Notes: generated by a model from the sequence alone, not told the origin. Positions 25,400 to 44,374 are shown, numbered from the stretch's first letter. The stretch is 64,000 nucleotides of DNA from Edaphochlamys debaryana (GCA_016858145.1 JAEHOE010000084.1:434001-498000); one strand, 5' to 3'. Made by a program: numbers and translations.

Positions 25400-25403
25400 A
25401 TGA
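25341..25403 (+). promoter_or_regulatory. Upstream ORF overlapping the MBOAT start codon
   Basis: An ATG at 25341 opens a 20-codon frame whose TGA (25401-25403) overlaps the main ATG (25400-25402) as ATGA. If transcribed, the main frame would depend on leaky scanning or termination-reinitiation. The 5' end of the mRNA is not known. Confidence 0.4.
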
Positions 25404-28400
25404 CTTTTTCAGGCGACTGGGCCGACCGCCTGGACGAGGGCTTTGGCTGGCCCTCTTCGTGGACTGGGCGAGCGCTGTACCACTATTCTCCGCTCCATAC
25501 CGCTCGATGCTTTGGCACGGGCATTAGTCTGTGCGTCTGCTTCTGGCTGGTCGCTTACCGATGGCTCCACCACGTAGCGTCTGTGCGGATGCGGTGCGCC
25601 GCGGCGGCCGCTCTCACGGTCTCATACTTCCTCTCGGTGCTCTGCCTCCATCCATGGTGGGTCCGCCGCCCCCGCCCCAAGGTGGCTTCCCACGTTGGAC
25701 GCTCCCACCAAGCCACCAGCTGAACCTGCTCCCCGAACACCCTCAGGCAGCCGTACTGGATTCGCGAGCTGTCGGTCATGCTGGTGCAGCTTTACGCCTG
25801 GAAGGTGAGGCGACTTCTGGCCGGCACGCACTGGGGGGCACGTACCGCATCGCTCGCCACGCGCCCCCGACATGCTCTGCGCAGGTGTTTGACCTCGTCC
25901 TCTTCCGCCATGGCGAGTCGCTACGTCCTTTTGGTGCCTTTTTGCTCTGTGACGTCCTCGTGCTACGGCCGCCAGCGCTCGTGCTGCCGCCAGCCGAGGG
26001 CGGCGGGGCGGCAGCAGCCGTCGCAATCGTCCAGGCAACCGGCGGCAAGGGACGGGAAGCTAGGAAAGCGGCTGCGGATGCTGCTGCTGCTAAGGCACAA
26101 GCCCCAGCGGCCACAGGGATGGAGGGGCGACGGAAGTCTCCTTGGCCGGGGCTGCGGACCCCGGAGGGAGCGGACCTGTCACCGCGCACCGTTATGCTCG
26201 GAGGCGCTGGCGGCGGGTGCAAGGCCCTCTTGAGCGGCAGTACGAGCGCTGGCAGTCTGACATGCGCGACTGCTGGCGGCACCGCCAGCCGCCACAGCAG
26301 CGCTGCCGCCAGCGATGACGGCAGCGCCGCCGCCGGGAAGGACCCCGCGGCCTGCGGCAGTGCGGCTGAGACCGCAGGCAGCCGCCAGCGCGGGCTGTGG
26401 GAGGCGGCGGGGCGGTTACGACTGGCGGCGGTTGTGGTGGTTGGGCCGTTGCACGACTTCCTGTGGACGTACAACGTCTGCGAGGCGCTCAACGCCTACC
26501 TCATGCACCGGTGGGTGGTTGACGGTTGGGCGTTGGACGGCTGCAGGGCCTGACGTTAGAAGCGGGGTGTGCTGGGCTGCTATGCTGACCTTGCCAGACT
26601 TGTCAACACCATCCTCTGTTCACCTCTCATGGACCTGGTTCTTGCTCCATCCCGCCTACGCTGCCCAGGCGAGGGGAGGATATTCTTGCAGCCCCCCTGC
26701 TTGCTCAGGTGAGGTCCGTTTGGGTGGGACCTCGATTGTCACGAAGGGGGTGCTGGCCCAGGACCGGCGTGGACTGCTTGGTGGGCGGCGCCTGTCAGCT
26801 AAGCCTCGATGCTGCGGGTAACTCACGAGTCACCATACGCGTCCTCTCCAACTAAGGCTGTCGTCGTCGCCAGGGTACTGCCTTATCGCCGCTGCGCTGT
26901 CCTCAGCTACGTTGCCCCTGCCGCCGGGCCACATTTGAAGCCCCCACCTCGTCCCCCGCTGCGCCCCCTGCACTCCCCCCCGCCGCCCTTTCCCAGGTCT
27001 GGCTAAGCTGCTGCTTCGCTGGGGCGCTCTTCTTCCATCTCCGCTACTTCTTCCACTCCATGGAGGTACGTGTAGGCTCCCGGGGAGACGAGGCTTGGTA
27101 TGGGGAGGGGGCTATGGCGGTCGTGAGGAGCAGTGGGGTTTGGGCATGGGTCTCAGATCCGCGGGGCGGGAGGACGGATAGCAAGGTGTTCGTGCCCAGT
27201 TCCATCTACGGCGCTGGACGGGGCTTCAAGCCCTGGCGTGGAGTGGGTGGCGCCTCACAGGTCTTGACGTGGCACACTCCATGTAGACTTGGGGGCCTCG
27301 GCGGGCTAGGTACAGATACCACGAGGCGCGAGCGGCGAGGCACAACGTGCCTGCTCCGCTGCACCGTACCACTCGCCAACCCGCCGTGCTGGCCCTCCGC
27401 ACTATGCTCATCTCGCCCCCTCCGCTGATCCCCCCTCTCCCGCCCACCACCCACCCGCCACTACCAGATGCTGTGGCTGGCGGGCTTCGCGCTCGCCTCC
27501 GGCGCCCGCCTGCCCCGCTGGCAGCCGCTGTTCAACTGGGTGGGCCTGGCAACCAGCCCCGAGGACTTCTGGAACAGGCGGTAGGGCGGGGTCCGGGTGC
27601 GGGGGAGGTGGGATTCCGGCGCTGTTACCCACGGGTTCGGGTTGACAAGAGAGGTGAGTTTGATGCGGTCGTTGCAAAGCGGCAGCGCGGCGGGGGGCAG
27701 GGCGCGGCCTGCTTCAGGGAGGGCGGCGTGCGCGTGCGTGTCGCTTCTTTGCGACTCCCCTCTGTGCCTCGACTTCAGCAACTCCCTCTATGTGCCCCAG
27801 TTGGCACCAGATGTTCCGCTGGTGGTGGACCCGGCTGGTGTTCCTGCCCACACGGAGGGCGCTGCAGCGGGGCTTCGCGGCGCTCCAACAGGCGGAGGCC
27901 CGCGGCAACAGCACAGGGGTTGCAAGCGCAGAGTCGAAAATGCCCCAAGCAGCAAGCCAGAAGGAGAGGGAGGAGGAGGAAGAGGGATCGGAACCCGGCG
28001 TGGGCGATAGGCCGTCGCTCCGCGCATCAAGCGGAGGCGCAGCAGGCGGCGGCGGGCCCAAGCCTCGCCGCCAAGGCGCTACCGGTAATACCTGCGGTAG
28101 CGGCTCTAGCCGCAGCCGCAGTGGAAAGCGGGGCAAGGGCCACGGCCAGCGCTGCGGCCCCCAGCACCGCCCAGGGCCAAGACACAGACCCAGACCGGCA
28201 CAAGAAGGCAATCAGGCAGAGCACGGCAGCCATCGGGAAGGCGAGCAGCGCTGGCGCCAGCGCTGGGTGCCAGCGCTGCGGCGAGCGGTCGCGAGGCGGC
28301 TGCTGGCGGTGCGGGGCCCGGCCGTGCAGGGCCTGCCCGTTCTGGCGGTGTTTGCTTTCTCGGCGGCTTTCCACGAGTCACTGCTGTGGATCAACTTTGG

Positions 28401-28948
28401 GAGGCCCACGGGTGGGTGGGGTTAGCGGGTGGGCGCCGGTGGGCATCCCAGGCAAGTCTGGTAGCTCTGCTGTGTGCCCCGGCAGGCATGCACGTGCCTG
28501 CGTCACTACCGGCGACCGTGTGCTCTTGACGCCCCCACCCGGCAATCTCCACCCCGCATCCCAACCCGGCTCTTCCCCTGCAGGCGAGCAAGCCGCCTTC
28601 TTCCTGCTCCACGCCAGCCTCCTGCTGGCACAGAGGGTCCTGGAGGCGGCCCTCTGCGGCCGTCGCAGCAACGGCCGCAATCCTGATGCTCCCCGCCCCC
28701 GCCAGCCCGTCCCTGAGCCCTCCACCGCGCGGCCCTGGGCCCGCACCCTTCTCCACCAGCTCCAAACGGTGGCGTGCTGGGCCGGGTTTATGGGGGTAGC
28801 AGCGCTCAGCTCGCCGCTGTTCTTCCGACCTTGGTTCCGAAACCAGTACCATAAAGAGCTAAGGGTGCTGGCCTACGGTCCGGCGGGGTGGGCGGTGCGG
28901 GTGTGGGTCCTGGGTTTACCCCGGGAGGGCGTGCGGCTGTTCACGTGA
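25400..28948 (+). CDS. Wax-synthase-like MBOAT acyltransferase
   Basis: Exons 25400-25656, 25747-25804, 25885-26510, a candidate bridging exon 26874-26910, then 26997-27065, 27468-27580, 27801-28411, 28584-28948; about 711 aa. The family call rests on SPEDFWNRRWHQMFRWWWTR, which matches the (S/P)xDFWxRRWH signature of plant-type wax ester synthases, and on the conserved His in AFSAAFHESLLW. Several hydrophobic segments fit a multipass membrane protein (LSVLCLHPWW, VVVVGPLHDFL, FFHLRYFFHS, FFLLHASLLL). The expected reaction is acyl transfer to a fatty alcohol or similar acceptor in the ER membrane. Two low-complexity, probably cytosolic inserts are unusual: an Ala/Gly-rich one in exon 3 and a basic/acidic one in exon 7. 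The 26511-26996 interval is the uncertain part; the 37-nt exon is proposed only because phase 2 to 0 needs it, and its GTTGCC donor is weak. Confidence 0.72.
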
Positions 28949-30882
28949 TGGGGAGGTACTTGGGGTGGGGAGCGGGAGGGAGGAGCGTAGGGAGAGGTGG
29001 TGCGGGCTGGAGAAAGCATTTATTCTGACACGAGCGTCGGCTTGAACAACTGTGTGTACGTGATCCGGAGGCTGGCGTCAAGCGGTTCGAGGGGGTCGGA
29101 GGGCATAGCCTCCATGCAGTGCACTAGCAACAGGGCTATCTAGCACTACACGGAGCGGTATGCGCAGCAGATGTAGTCGGGGATGCGGCTGAGAACGGCT
29201 ACGCTAGAGTAACCGGCATGCTGTTGCTGTTGACGGTGTAGAGCTGTGCCGGGTACGTCTAGCAGGCCGATACAGGTCCTATGGGGAAAGGAGACACGGG
29301 AGACGAGTGACGCGACAAGCAAGGCCAGCAGAGTGCATCAACATTGCGGAGGTCCTATGGGAGACAGGCGCGAATAGCACTTTCCAAGCGGTTCGAGGGG
29401 GTGGGCGACCATGCATGGAGAGGCTGCTCCATGTCGGGGAGAAGCGTGGGTTAAAAGACAAGAGTGCAAGGCAAGCGAGTGCGCAAGGGCACGGCAAGCG
29501 TGGGTGCGCAAGGGCGGTGCAGGTTTTGCGGCTTACTGGGATAACGAGGTGACTCCATGTTGAGCGAACTCATGAATGCCGTGCCTGTTGTGATCTGACT
29601 TGGGTGTGGGCATTGTCGTGGAGCCTGCTGGGGCCGAGGAGGCGTGAGCGAGAGTAGAGCCCCTAATGCGAGGAGAGTGCGCTACCTGTGTCCGGTCGTG
29701 TGAGCCGGCCCCTGTCGGTGTGAGCCGGTGAGCCGTTGTTATCTATGCTGCACCGAGGGCGAGGTGTACTCGACGCTAGGCGCCCAGCATGCGTGAGGAA
29801 GGGATGCAGCCCTACCCCTCTGCCGGCTGGCTGGTGATGGCGGAACGGTGGGAAGGCTGAGGAAGCCTGTGTCATGGCGCAGGATGTAGAGGGACAGCCG
29901 GACAGGAACTTCAGCCCAGGCTCTCGAGGTCGTGAGTGGAAAGGCGAGTGAGACCAAGACGCAGGACGTCAGGCTCAGGCAGGCGGCTTATCAGCTGTCG
30001 AAGCCTATACCTCCAGCCCAGCGTGAGGCCGATGCGGGTGGCGAGGCTGACCTCAACGCTGCATTACTGGGACCCCCATGCGCATTGGCACGGCTCGAGC
30101 CAGGGGCTGACGCCAGGCGTAAATCGCGTGAGCAGCCAGCAGCGGGACCTCCGGGTGCGTGTCCACAACGCCCCGCTAGTTGGGGCATGTCTACCAGCAC
30201 GTGGTCATATGCCACTCCTGCACTGCGCTGCCGCACAACCGTACGCCTGCAATTATGGCCCAAACTACCGGGCTCGCATCTGCACCCGGCCGCCGCAGGG
30301 CCTGCAGCTGCACGACTGAGAGCGTTGCCAGAAAGCTTTACACGGGGCACGTGGCCCCATATCCGCATCACGCGTTGCCGGCACGACTAGATCCTCTGCC
30401 GTGGCCAAGCATATCTTGCCGAACCGTTGCCCAGTGCTCTCATGGCCCTGGCTAGTACACTCGCTCTGATCTGCGGGCCCCCGCCGCAGCGGCCCCCTCC
30501 CGTGCATGCCCGAGCAATCGGGCCACAACAATGCTGCTATGTCCTGCCTAGGTTCTACCCATCATTTGTCCAGGCCCACTCCCAGTTAAGCCAGATAAGC
30601 TCCCATGCGAGGGTGCGGAGCCAGCCTGACCTGGCGCTCCAGCCGACCCTCAACAGCTCCACCCGTGCACGGACCAGCAGTCCGGCGCCTTCACCCCAGT
30701 GGCCACCTCTCCGCAGCCAAGCGTCCGCTGCGTTCCGTGGCCGCGCTGAAAGATTTGAGGTCGTCACCGCTCTGGCCCATGACGTCCGCAAGAAGCGACG
30801 GGAGGGCAGCGGCCGGAGCGGCACCGCGGCCGGTCACGGCCGCCCGCTCCCCCCCCTCCGCCACGCCTGCTCCCGAAGCTGA
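28949..30882. other. Convergent intergenic region
   Basis: 1.9 kb between the MBOAT stop (plus) and the complex I subunit stop (minus). It contains both 3' UTRs. I found no exon, RNA gene or mobile element here; the open frames overlap on both strands without recognisable content. Confidence 0.45.
30339..30343 (-). terminator. Candidate TGTAA poly(A) signal
   Basis: A minus-strand TGTAA about 540 bp past the stop of the complex I subunit gene. TGTAA is the usual poly(A) signal of chlamydomonadalean algae, and the spacing fits their long 3' UTRs. Confidence 0.4.
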
Positions 30883-31561
30883 TCACTCCGCCTCCAGCTC
30901 CTCATAGATGGATTTGAGGTCCTCCGGCACCCGCCCCGTGTGCAGGCCGAGCTTGACCTTGTACTCGTTGCGCATGAGCACAAGGTCATAGGCCTCCTCC
31001 TCAATCATGTTCAGCTGCTTCAGCACCGCCGAGAGCCGCTCCTGCAGGTCCGGGCGCGCGCTCAGCTTGTCGAGCATGCGCATCTCCACATCCAGCTCCT
31101 TGGCCGCGCGCGGAGCGGCCCAGTACTTGATGTCCAGCGCCTCCAGCGGCTTGCCGTGGTAAATGGCATAGATAGCCGCACCCATGACACCGAAGCCCAC
31201 GTACCTGCATCAGGGTCGCCAGGATGAGGGTTCAGCGAGCGTCGCGGGCAAGGTGATGCCGAGAAGCGTGCATTGTTTGCCCACGCTGAGCGACTGAAGC
31301 ATGCCAGCACGCATTGCAACAGCACATCTTATCACCCAAGCATGGCGACAGCACTCACCAGTAGGGCTCCCACCAGAGCAGCTTGCGAGGTTGCCCCGGC
31401 TGGAGCGGCACCTCGCCGAAGAGGAAGCCGTTCTTCCCCGTCTGAGTGCCCTCAGACCAGAAGCTGCCACCAGGGTAGCCACCGCCCCCACCACGCACGC
31501 GCGTGTTGCGGAGCAGCTCAGCGCCTGCTCGCCGCGCAAGTCCCCGCAGGTGGCTTGACAT
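30883..31561 (-). CDS. Mitochondrial complex I ESSS/NDUFB11-like subunit
   Basis: Two exons, 31561-31359 and 31204-30883, donor GTGAGT, phase closes inside the Trp of EPYW|YVGF; 174 aa. The N-terminus (MSSHLRGLARRAGAELLRNTR) is Arg-rich without acidic residues, like a mitochondrial presequence. The core NGFLFGEVPLQPGQPRKLLW followed by WEPYW, one membrane segment (YVGFGVMGAAIYAIYH) and KPLEALDIKYWAAPRAAKEL matches the layout of plant ESSS (NDUFB11-type) subunits: Phe-x-Glu-x-Pro...PGQ-x-RK...WE, one helix, KP...I..WA...A...L. That assignment rests on remembered family features, not a search. The C-terminal 75 residues are charged and probably helical. The protein would be a single-pass accessory subunit in the membrane arm of NADH:ubiquinone oxidoreductase. 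It is transcribed divergently from THIC. Confidence 0.68.
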
Positions 31562-31884
31562 TTCTCTGACTCCTATATGCAAGGGCAAGCTGCTAAGTAA
31601 CCAGAGCGGAGCTGGGGCGCCTACAAGTTGCGCGAGGGAATTCTGCTTCTACAGCGCCAGTCACTCCCGCACAACGCTGGTGCAGGTCGGCCCTTGCTAG
31701 CCGTGCCACGCAGTCTGTCCTTCGCAACTCGGGTGCACCGTGCCACACTTGCATGCATGGGCTTGCATTGCACCATGCTCGTCCAAGTGCAAAGGTCTTT
31801 ATGCACTGCAGCAACATTTCGAGCCTCAAGCAGGCAAGGACGTGTCACTGCTTGCTCACTACCGGTCGCAAGCCCGAAACAGCC
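31562..31884. promoter_or_regulatory. Shared divergent promoter, complex I subunit / THIC
   Basis: 323 bp lie between the two start codons, so this stretch must serve both promoters and 5' UTRs. The frame upstream of the THIC ATG (31885) stays open but uses no ATG; I chose 31885 because the next residues look like a transit peptide. Confidence 0.5.
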
Positions 31885-38499
<6,615 letters not shown>

Positions 38500-39873
38500 A
38501 TGAGATCGGGTGCCGTACTGAAGATTTTGGGATCCGATGCGCGGATCCCGTGGAGTTGGGATCTCTGGCCATGATCACCGATGTTGAGCTCGATCATTGG
38601 TTGCGGAGACGTCAAAGCAATGGGCTGATGAGTAAAGAGGATCACCGAGCTGCGTTGTGAAGGGAGGAGTGTGTTCAGATCGGTGGCGGCAGTTTGGAGG
38701 CGGACTGTGCATTGTCAGGGTTGGGTTGCTCCCGACCAGCGCTCGACCAAACACACGTCCACAAAGGCAGCCACATGCATAACTCATATCTTGTTTGCCG
38801 CGTGCTCTGCGGAGCGCGGGCCTTTCACGTGTCTTCTTAGTGAGACCGCTTGAGTGGCACTCTTGATTCGCTCGAAGTCTTGTGCCTGGCGGCCTTTGGC
38901 CGCGCCCTGGCTAGACGTGTAGGACGGTGTGTGTGGGTTTGCGTCCGTGTGCCCAGAAGCGGGGTGGGGCGGGGCGTGTCGAGGGGTAGCCCCCGAAAAT
39001 TTCGGCGGGGTCCCCTGGACGCTCCGTCCGTCCGCCCGGAGGCGGGAGGCGTGTGCCCGCCTTGAGTGCGGCAACTCCCTGCTGGTGTTGAATTGCCATA
39101 GGCCGGAAGCGGTGGGGCTCGCATGCGCTTACATGCAACGACCACATCACTGCATTCCCTCTGGCCGCCGCCGAAGTTAAGGCTGCGCTTCAGGCAAGTT
39201 AGATCAGTGCGACCAGCGCTAGAAAGAGCCTGAGGGAGTGCCCACCCCCTGCGCCAGACTGCAGAGGCATAAGGGCTCAAGGCCCGCAGGGGCCATGCAG
39301 CGTCGACGGACGATACCGTGGGATGAAGGCAAGATGCAGCTGAACGCGACATGGCTGTTGCCTCCGAGCCCCCAAGCACCTCGGAAAGAAGCCTGGGTCT
39401 GCACTCTGCTGGCCTGCTTTTCGCGTATCCTCGTCTCCCAGTTCCCCTTCCCCAAGCCCCCCACGGAGCCGAGCCCGTAGGGCAAGGAGGGGCGGGGCGC
39501 ACTGGGACCTGCGCTCGACCTCGAGTATCCTGTTGGACGTCCGGCGTGAAAGGCGTGGCGTCGGGGCTTGCGGCCGGCGTCCGGCGCTGGTTGTCGACGT
39601 TCCACACATTCTGAGTTCGATTACCGCGCTTCGGTCGCTGCGCTCGCCTGCAGGCGTCCTGACACACGGTCCTGACACACGGGGCCCTGCTGTGAACTCG
39701 CGTGGGCCCGGGTACGACGATTGTGTTCGAGTGCCCTGAGTGCCTGAGTGCGCCTGGAGCCAGACTCGCAACAGTTAGCAGCGATACTGAGCGTCTGTGT
39801 TGAGCCCAGTTGAGCGCACCCTTGCCGATTGCTTGCAACAGTCTTGTTCGCTGCGCAACCCGCTCAAACTGCC
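38500..39873. other. THIC 3' UTR and upstream region of the next gene
   Basis: 1.4 kb between THIC and the secreted SPPP protein, both plus strand. No coding exon is supported; a long minus-strand open frame here lacks any motif or splice context. No TGTAA was seen near the THIC stop. An inverted GGATCC-containing element lies near 38530-38550. Confidence 0.4.
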
Positions 39874-42800
39874 ATGGAACCGCCCCCCGAGAGGCCAAAG
39901 ACTCTGACCTCCGAGGCCCGATGCAAAGGATACGCCCGGCTATGTAGCCTGCTTCTCCTGCTTGCTCTGGGCCCAACGCAGAGCGATGCAGAAGCGACCA
40001 CTTGCTCTTTGGAGACAGCGCTAGCGAGGAATATCACGTTCCTTGGCATGCGGGTGGTTGATACGAAAAGCGGCTGCGCCCTGGGACCACCCGGGGAGCA
40101 AATTATCATGTCGTCAAGCTTGCTCGTGACGGTCAGCTCGTCTATTGGCGACCCAGATCTTCCGGGAGCGCTCGACCTACAGTGGGAGGACAAGACGTGG
40201 CTGCGCCTCCAGTCAGGTGCGACGCCCATCCATGCGCCCTTTCCCGCCCACGCTTGTGCCCACACCCCTCCCTCCCCGGTCCTTCTTAGGCACGACCCTG
40301 ACCATCAACGACATCACCCTCCTCAACGCAAGGCTTCGCGATGACCTCACCCTCGTCGCGCTGAGTGCGCCCAGCCTGCTCCTGAGCAACTTGACCATCC
40401 ACACTGACTGCTGGGCGCTTCAGGCGCTGGGCACTGCTAGGCAAGCCCAGGACGGCCCGGCATGGTCCGGGGCCAATCCATAGCTGGTAACGGGCGGGTA
40501 GCTTGCAACTACCCAGAGCGCATGTTGCGCAAGTTCGTGGCAACCTCCGCTCCCGGTAACACCGGTGTGCCCCAGCCCGCGCCCAGCCAGCCATGCCCGT
40601 CCCGCGCCATCAATAAATGCTCCGCTGTTCCTACTCCCCTGCTGTCAAGTTTTTTCTCCTCGCGCCGAAACTCTCTGGTCACCTGCAATGGTCGTTGAGG
40701 TGACGACTGAACATGTACCTGTTTTGCCTTGCTTCTGCCCCCTTGCAGCTGGGCGAGAGGCCTCCTCCGCGGCCCCGGGTTCCTGTACGTCCAGTCGTAC
40801 ACCAGCCCAACGGCCTCGGTGGTCGTCAAAGCGACCAACATCACGTGCCAACTGCCTGCCGTACAGACAACGGTCAACGGCACCGAGTTCGTTACCGTTT
40901 CCAGCGCCGAGGAGCTCCTGAACGCCCTGGCGGTTAGCCAACTGCCCGCGGACGCCGGGGGAAGCACGGGGCCTCTTTCCATCCTCCTATCTGCCAGCGT
41001 CTCCTTAGCGGCGGGCGTCTGGTCTGGACTCAAGGGCCTCCCTATCACTCGTAACGTCACCATTCGCGGCTCCACTCTATCGGGAGCTCCGCCCGTCCTC
41101 GACCTTCAAGCGGGCGTCTCGGTGCTGGCAGTGGGGCCCGGCGCGGTGGTGACCCTGGAAGGACTGACAGTAATGAACGCCGGGCCGCTGCGGGGGGAAG
41201 TTTCGGAGTTCGCCGTGTTACCGCTCCTGTCGCTGCCGGTGAGACCGGGGCGCCTGCCTTGTTGTAGCTTGTTTCTTGGCGACGGTGTGCGGTACCCGTC
41301 AAGGGGCGTGGTTGCTTGGTGTTGCTTCTCCACGCCCCATGGCGTCAGGGCACTGCGCTGAGCGGTCGGGTCGGGGCTAGAGCTTTCGAGCCGCATCAGA
41401 CGTGGTTGCGGACAGAGCGGTGCTGCCGACGACTTGATCAACCCATGCGCGAGGGTCAAGGCCTGAGGAACCCCGTGTTGGGGAAGCCTCCAGAGGTCCA
41501 GACTGTTGGGAACCCTCTGACCCCTCCCTCCCCTCCCCACCTGTCCCCGGGCCCCCTCTCCCCTGCGCCGCAGCTGTGGTTCTTCAGCTTCACGAGGTGC
41601 GCCCCGGCTGGGTCGTGGGTGGGCAACGTGCTGCGATCTTCTCGGGCTGAACGCGTTTATATCTTGCGCGGTATTGGTAGTCACGATACAACTCCGCCCG
41701 TGCGTGGGCCCTCCGCGGATGGGGGCCAGGCTCCAGCGAACCCCTGGGCGCATGTTCGCCATCCGTCTCACGCACCTCCATGGCCCCGGACGCCCCCCAA
41801 CTCTTCAGGAATCCGGATCGACCGCAGCTGGTGGCACGTGACGTTGTGATCTTGCTAACCCCCACCGAGCTGTCGTACGTGACGCTGTGGGCCACGGTGG
41901 TGACGTCAGCTGTACCCGCAATCTCGGCAGCCGCCGGAGCGCTCTTGACCACGACGCGTGTCGTGCGGGTCAGTGAGGTCTAGGGCGCTTGCTGGTGGAA
42001 GGGAAGGCAGGCAAAGCATGATGCTTAGATGTGAGCTGACTAGCCTGGTGAAGGGAGTCAGCAGGGCGGGGCAGGGCATCCCAGCTAGTCAGGTTTGGCG
42101 AGCGCACACAGCTCCTAGATAGCCGCGCTCTGTCAGCCATGACGCTGACACCTGTCCAGGCTTCTGACCCTGTCCGTTCCGTGCCCTGCCCCTTGCCATT
42201 CACGCCCTCGGTCAGGTTGGCTTTGCGCCCGACCCCACGACATTAAGCTTCGTTCGCCTCCAGAGCACGGGCCTGGACCTGTACGACACAATGGTCACCA
42301 TGCTGGCCCCTGACAGCACAACCTTCCCGAACGTCGTACTGGATAACCCCTTCCTCACCTTTTCTCTCAACGTCAGCACCACGCTTCGCCAATCACCTGT
42401 CTACGATTTGCACGACCTCATGTCTGTACTTCAATCGCTGCAAGACAATCCCCCCGTCCAAGAGACAGCAATTTACTTTCTACGCAACATCACCATTGAC
42501 TCAGCAGTGTGGCCAGCAGGCGGCTACGTCTTGAAGAACCCGGTTCACTTTGTGGGCCAGGCCGTACCGCCTGGCGTAGCCACCACATGGATCGACTTCC
42601 GCCGTACGCCCGTGTTCGTGACGGGCGTGGGCTGTCGCTCCATGTACTTCTTCGTACAAGGCATGATCTTGGTCAACCTCCCCAACGCGCTGCTTCAGTC
42701 CGGAACCCCTCGCAACGTGGAGCAGTACACGCGCGCCGGCCTGGATGACGTCACCATCTATCTCAGCAACTTCGTCGTACAGAACACGTGAGTGCCGTAC

Positions 42801-44374
42801 GGGCGGTCGGGGCCGCTGAGCCTCTTAGCTGACATTGCCTGGGCGCGCACACTAGGGGCTTAACCCCCACGTCCGGCAACGTGCAGTAATCCCTTTCTTG
42901 CCCTCCCCCCTGGCCCTCACATAACAAGGGTCCCGCTTTCACCCGTCGTTTGAACCCGAACACCGTTAAGGGCTGGAACCACTCTGCTCATCTTTTGTGC
43001 GCTAGCTGTCCAGTCTTCACTCTCCGCTTCCGCAATCGCCGCAACCCTAGATCTTGCCCTGGTCCCGCACTTCACCCCGTAGGACCTGCGCCACTATGCT
43101 GCGCCTCAACCAGAGTACGGCGGTGGTGTCGTACCGAGAGTTCACGAGGCTGTACGAACGCGCTTCAAAGCACACTATCGGCGATATGTGGAGCGAGGAG
43201 CTGCTTGGGTCCACTGTGCAAATCAACGGGTGAGCGTTGCGTTGGGTTGTGACCTTCGCCTGCTCGGCACTCACGCACTGCTCTTTGCTGCACTCGAGGG
43301 GCTAACATACACGCTTCAGTACCCCGTAAGCTCGTGCACCTTGAGGAGCAGTGCTGCAACGAACCCCCACCCGCCTGCCTGCTGCAATTCGCCGGCCCTG
43401 CTGCAGATCCCGAGCCCTCCCGAACGCCATCCTCGTCAGCAGCATGAGCGGGTGGGGGTGGAACGGCCGCAGGGTCAACCTCACGTGGACGTTCCCCGCG
43501 GAAGTGGAGGAGCTGTACGGCAACGTGTACGACCCGCCCGCCCCGCCCTTCGCGCCGCCCTCGCCACCTCCGTCGCCGCCGCCCTCGCCACCTCCGTCGC
43601 CGCCGCCCTCGCCACCGCCATTGCCATCACCGTTGCCTCCGCCTTCTCCAAACCCTTCTCCATTGGTGGCGCCGCCGGCCGTGACACCACCCGGTCTCTC
43701 GCCGTTTTGGGGTGAGACGTTTGGGGTTGCAAGGGGCTCAGGTGCAGTGCCTTGTTCCGGTACTTGCAACTTGAAGTGGGGCGGAGCCGTGTGCTGCGCA
43801 GCCGCTTGATGGATCGTCTGGGCCCCGGCCCGAAGGAAGACTCCGTCCTGCCTAACCTCGTCCCCTTCCACACCTTCCCTCTGCAGGGCTGCCGCCACCC
43901 TCACCTGCTCTTCCGCCGGCCGGCTGTCCCGTCTGCCCCGTCCCCCCCGTCTGTGGCAACTCCAGCACCGGCGGGCAAGGCAGCCCCCGCACGCGCCTTC
44001 CCGTGTCCCTAGGTCTGACGGGCGCTCCACTGAGCGTGATGCGGAGCAAGGGCGGCCGAGAGGCCGTTGCAAAGGCGCTGAAGGAGGTCGCTGACAGCGA
44101 CGGCCGAGGCGGGTCTGCTGTGAGTGCTGTGTGGCGGTCGGCGACTAGTGCAGCCACGTCCAAGTCCCCGCAAGGGGGCGTGGTGGTGAGGGCGGAGCTG
44201 CGGTTTGGGAGCGAGGCGGCTCTGCGGAAGGGCCGGGGTGCGCTGGAGGCTGCGGTGTTGGGAGGGGATCTCGAGGAGGCTTTGCGGCGGGCGCTGAGGC
44301 GACTGGCCAGCATGTCACTGGTCCTGGCACCGGCGGTGCGGGTTAGGTCCCTGGTGGCTGGGCTAGAGTTTTAG
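39874..44374 (+). CDS. Secreted modular protein with SPPP rod
   Basis: Nine exons close in phase: 39874-40216, 40290-40440, 40749-41238, 41574-41596, 41809-41968, 42216-42787, 43083-43229, 43407-43711, 43887-44374; about 892 aa. The N-terminus has a hydrophobic signal-like core (ARLCSLLLLLALGPTQSDA). Two stretches resemble each other: residues about 200-300 (SAEELLNAL...LPITRNVTIRGSTL) and about 440-520 (DLHDLMSVLQSL...IYFLRNITIDSAVW). Both pair a helix-like start with beta-rich text containing N-x-S/T sites, so a repeated beta-helix-like module is possible. A (P)PPSPPPS rod follows near 43550-43660, then a Cys-rich bit (CPVCPVPPVC) and an Ala/Arg-rich C-terminal domain. The rod suggests an extracellular hydroxyproline-rich glycoprotein. 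The function is unknown. Intron 2 uses a GC donor (TAG|GCAAGC). Exon 4 is only 23 nt. Confidence 0.65.

Noticed and set aside
27779..27800. Alternative acceptor at 27778 for MBOAT exon 7
   Set aside because: It puts the WHQMFR segment out of frame. The acceptor at 27800 gives FWNRRWHQMFR and closes all later phases.
27347..28948. Single 533-codon frame through the MBOAT 3' part
   Set aside because: Only its last exon is in the right frame; the RRWH and FHES motifs lie in other frames joined by GT-AG introns.
38837..39976. 379-codon minus-strand open frame
   Set aside because: No motif or family signal and no splice neighbours; it runs over the start of the secreted protein gene. GC-rich DNA gives such frames by chance.
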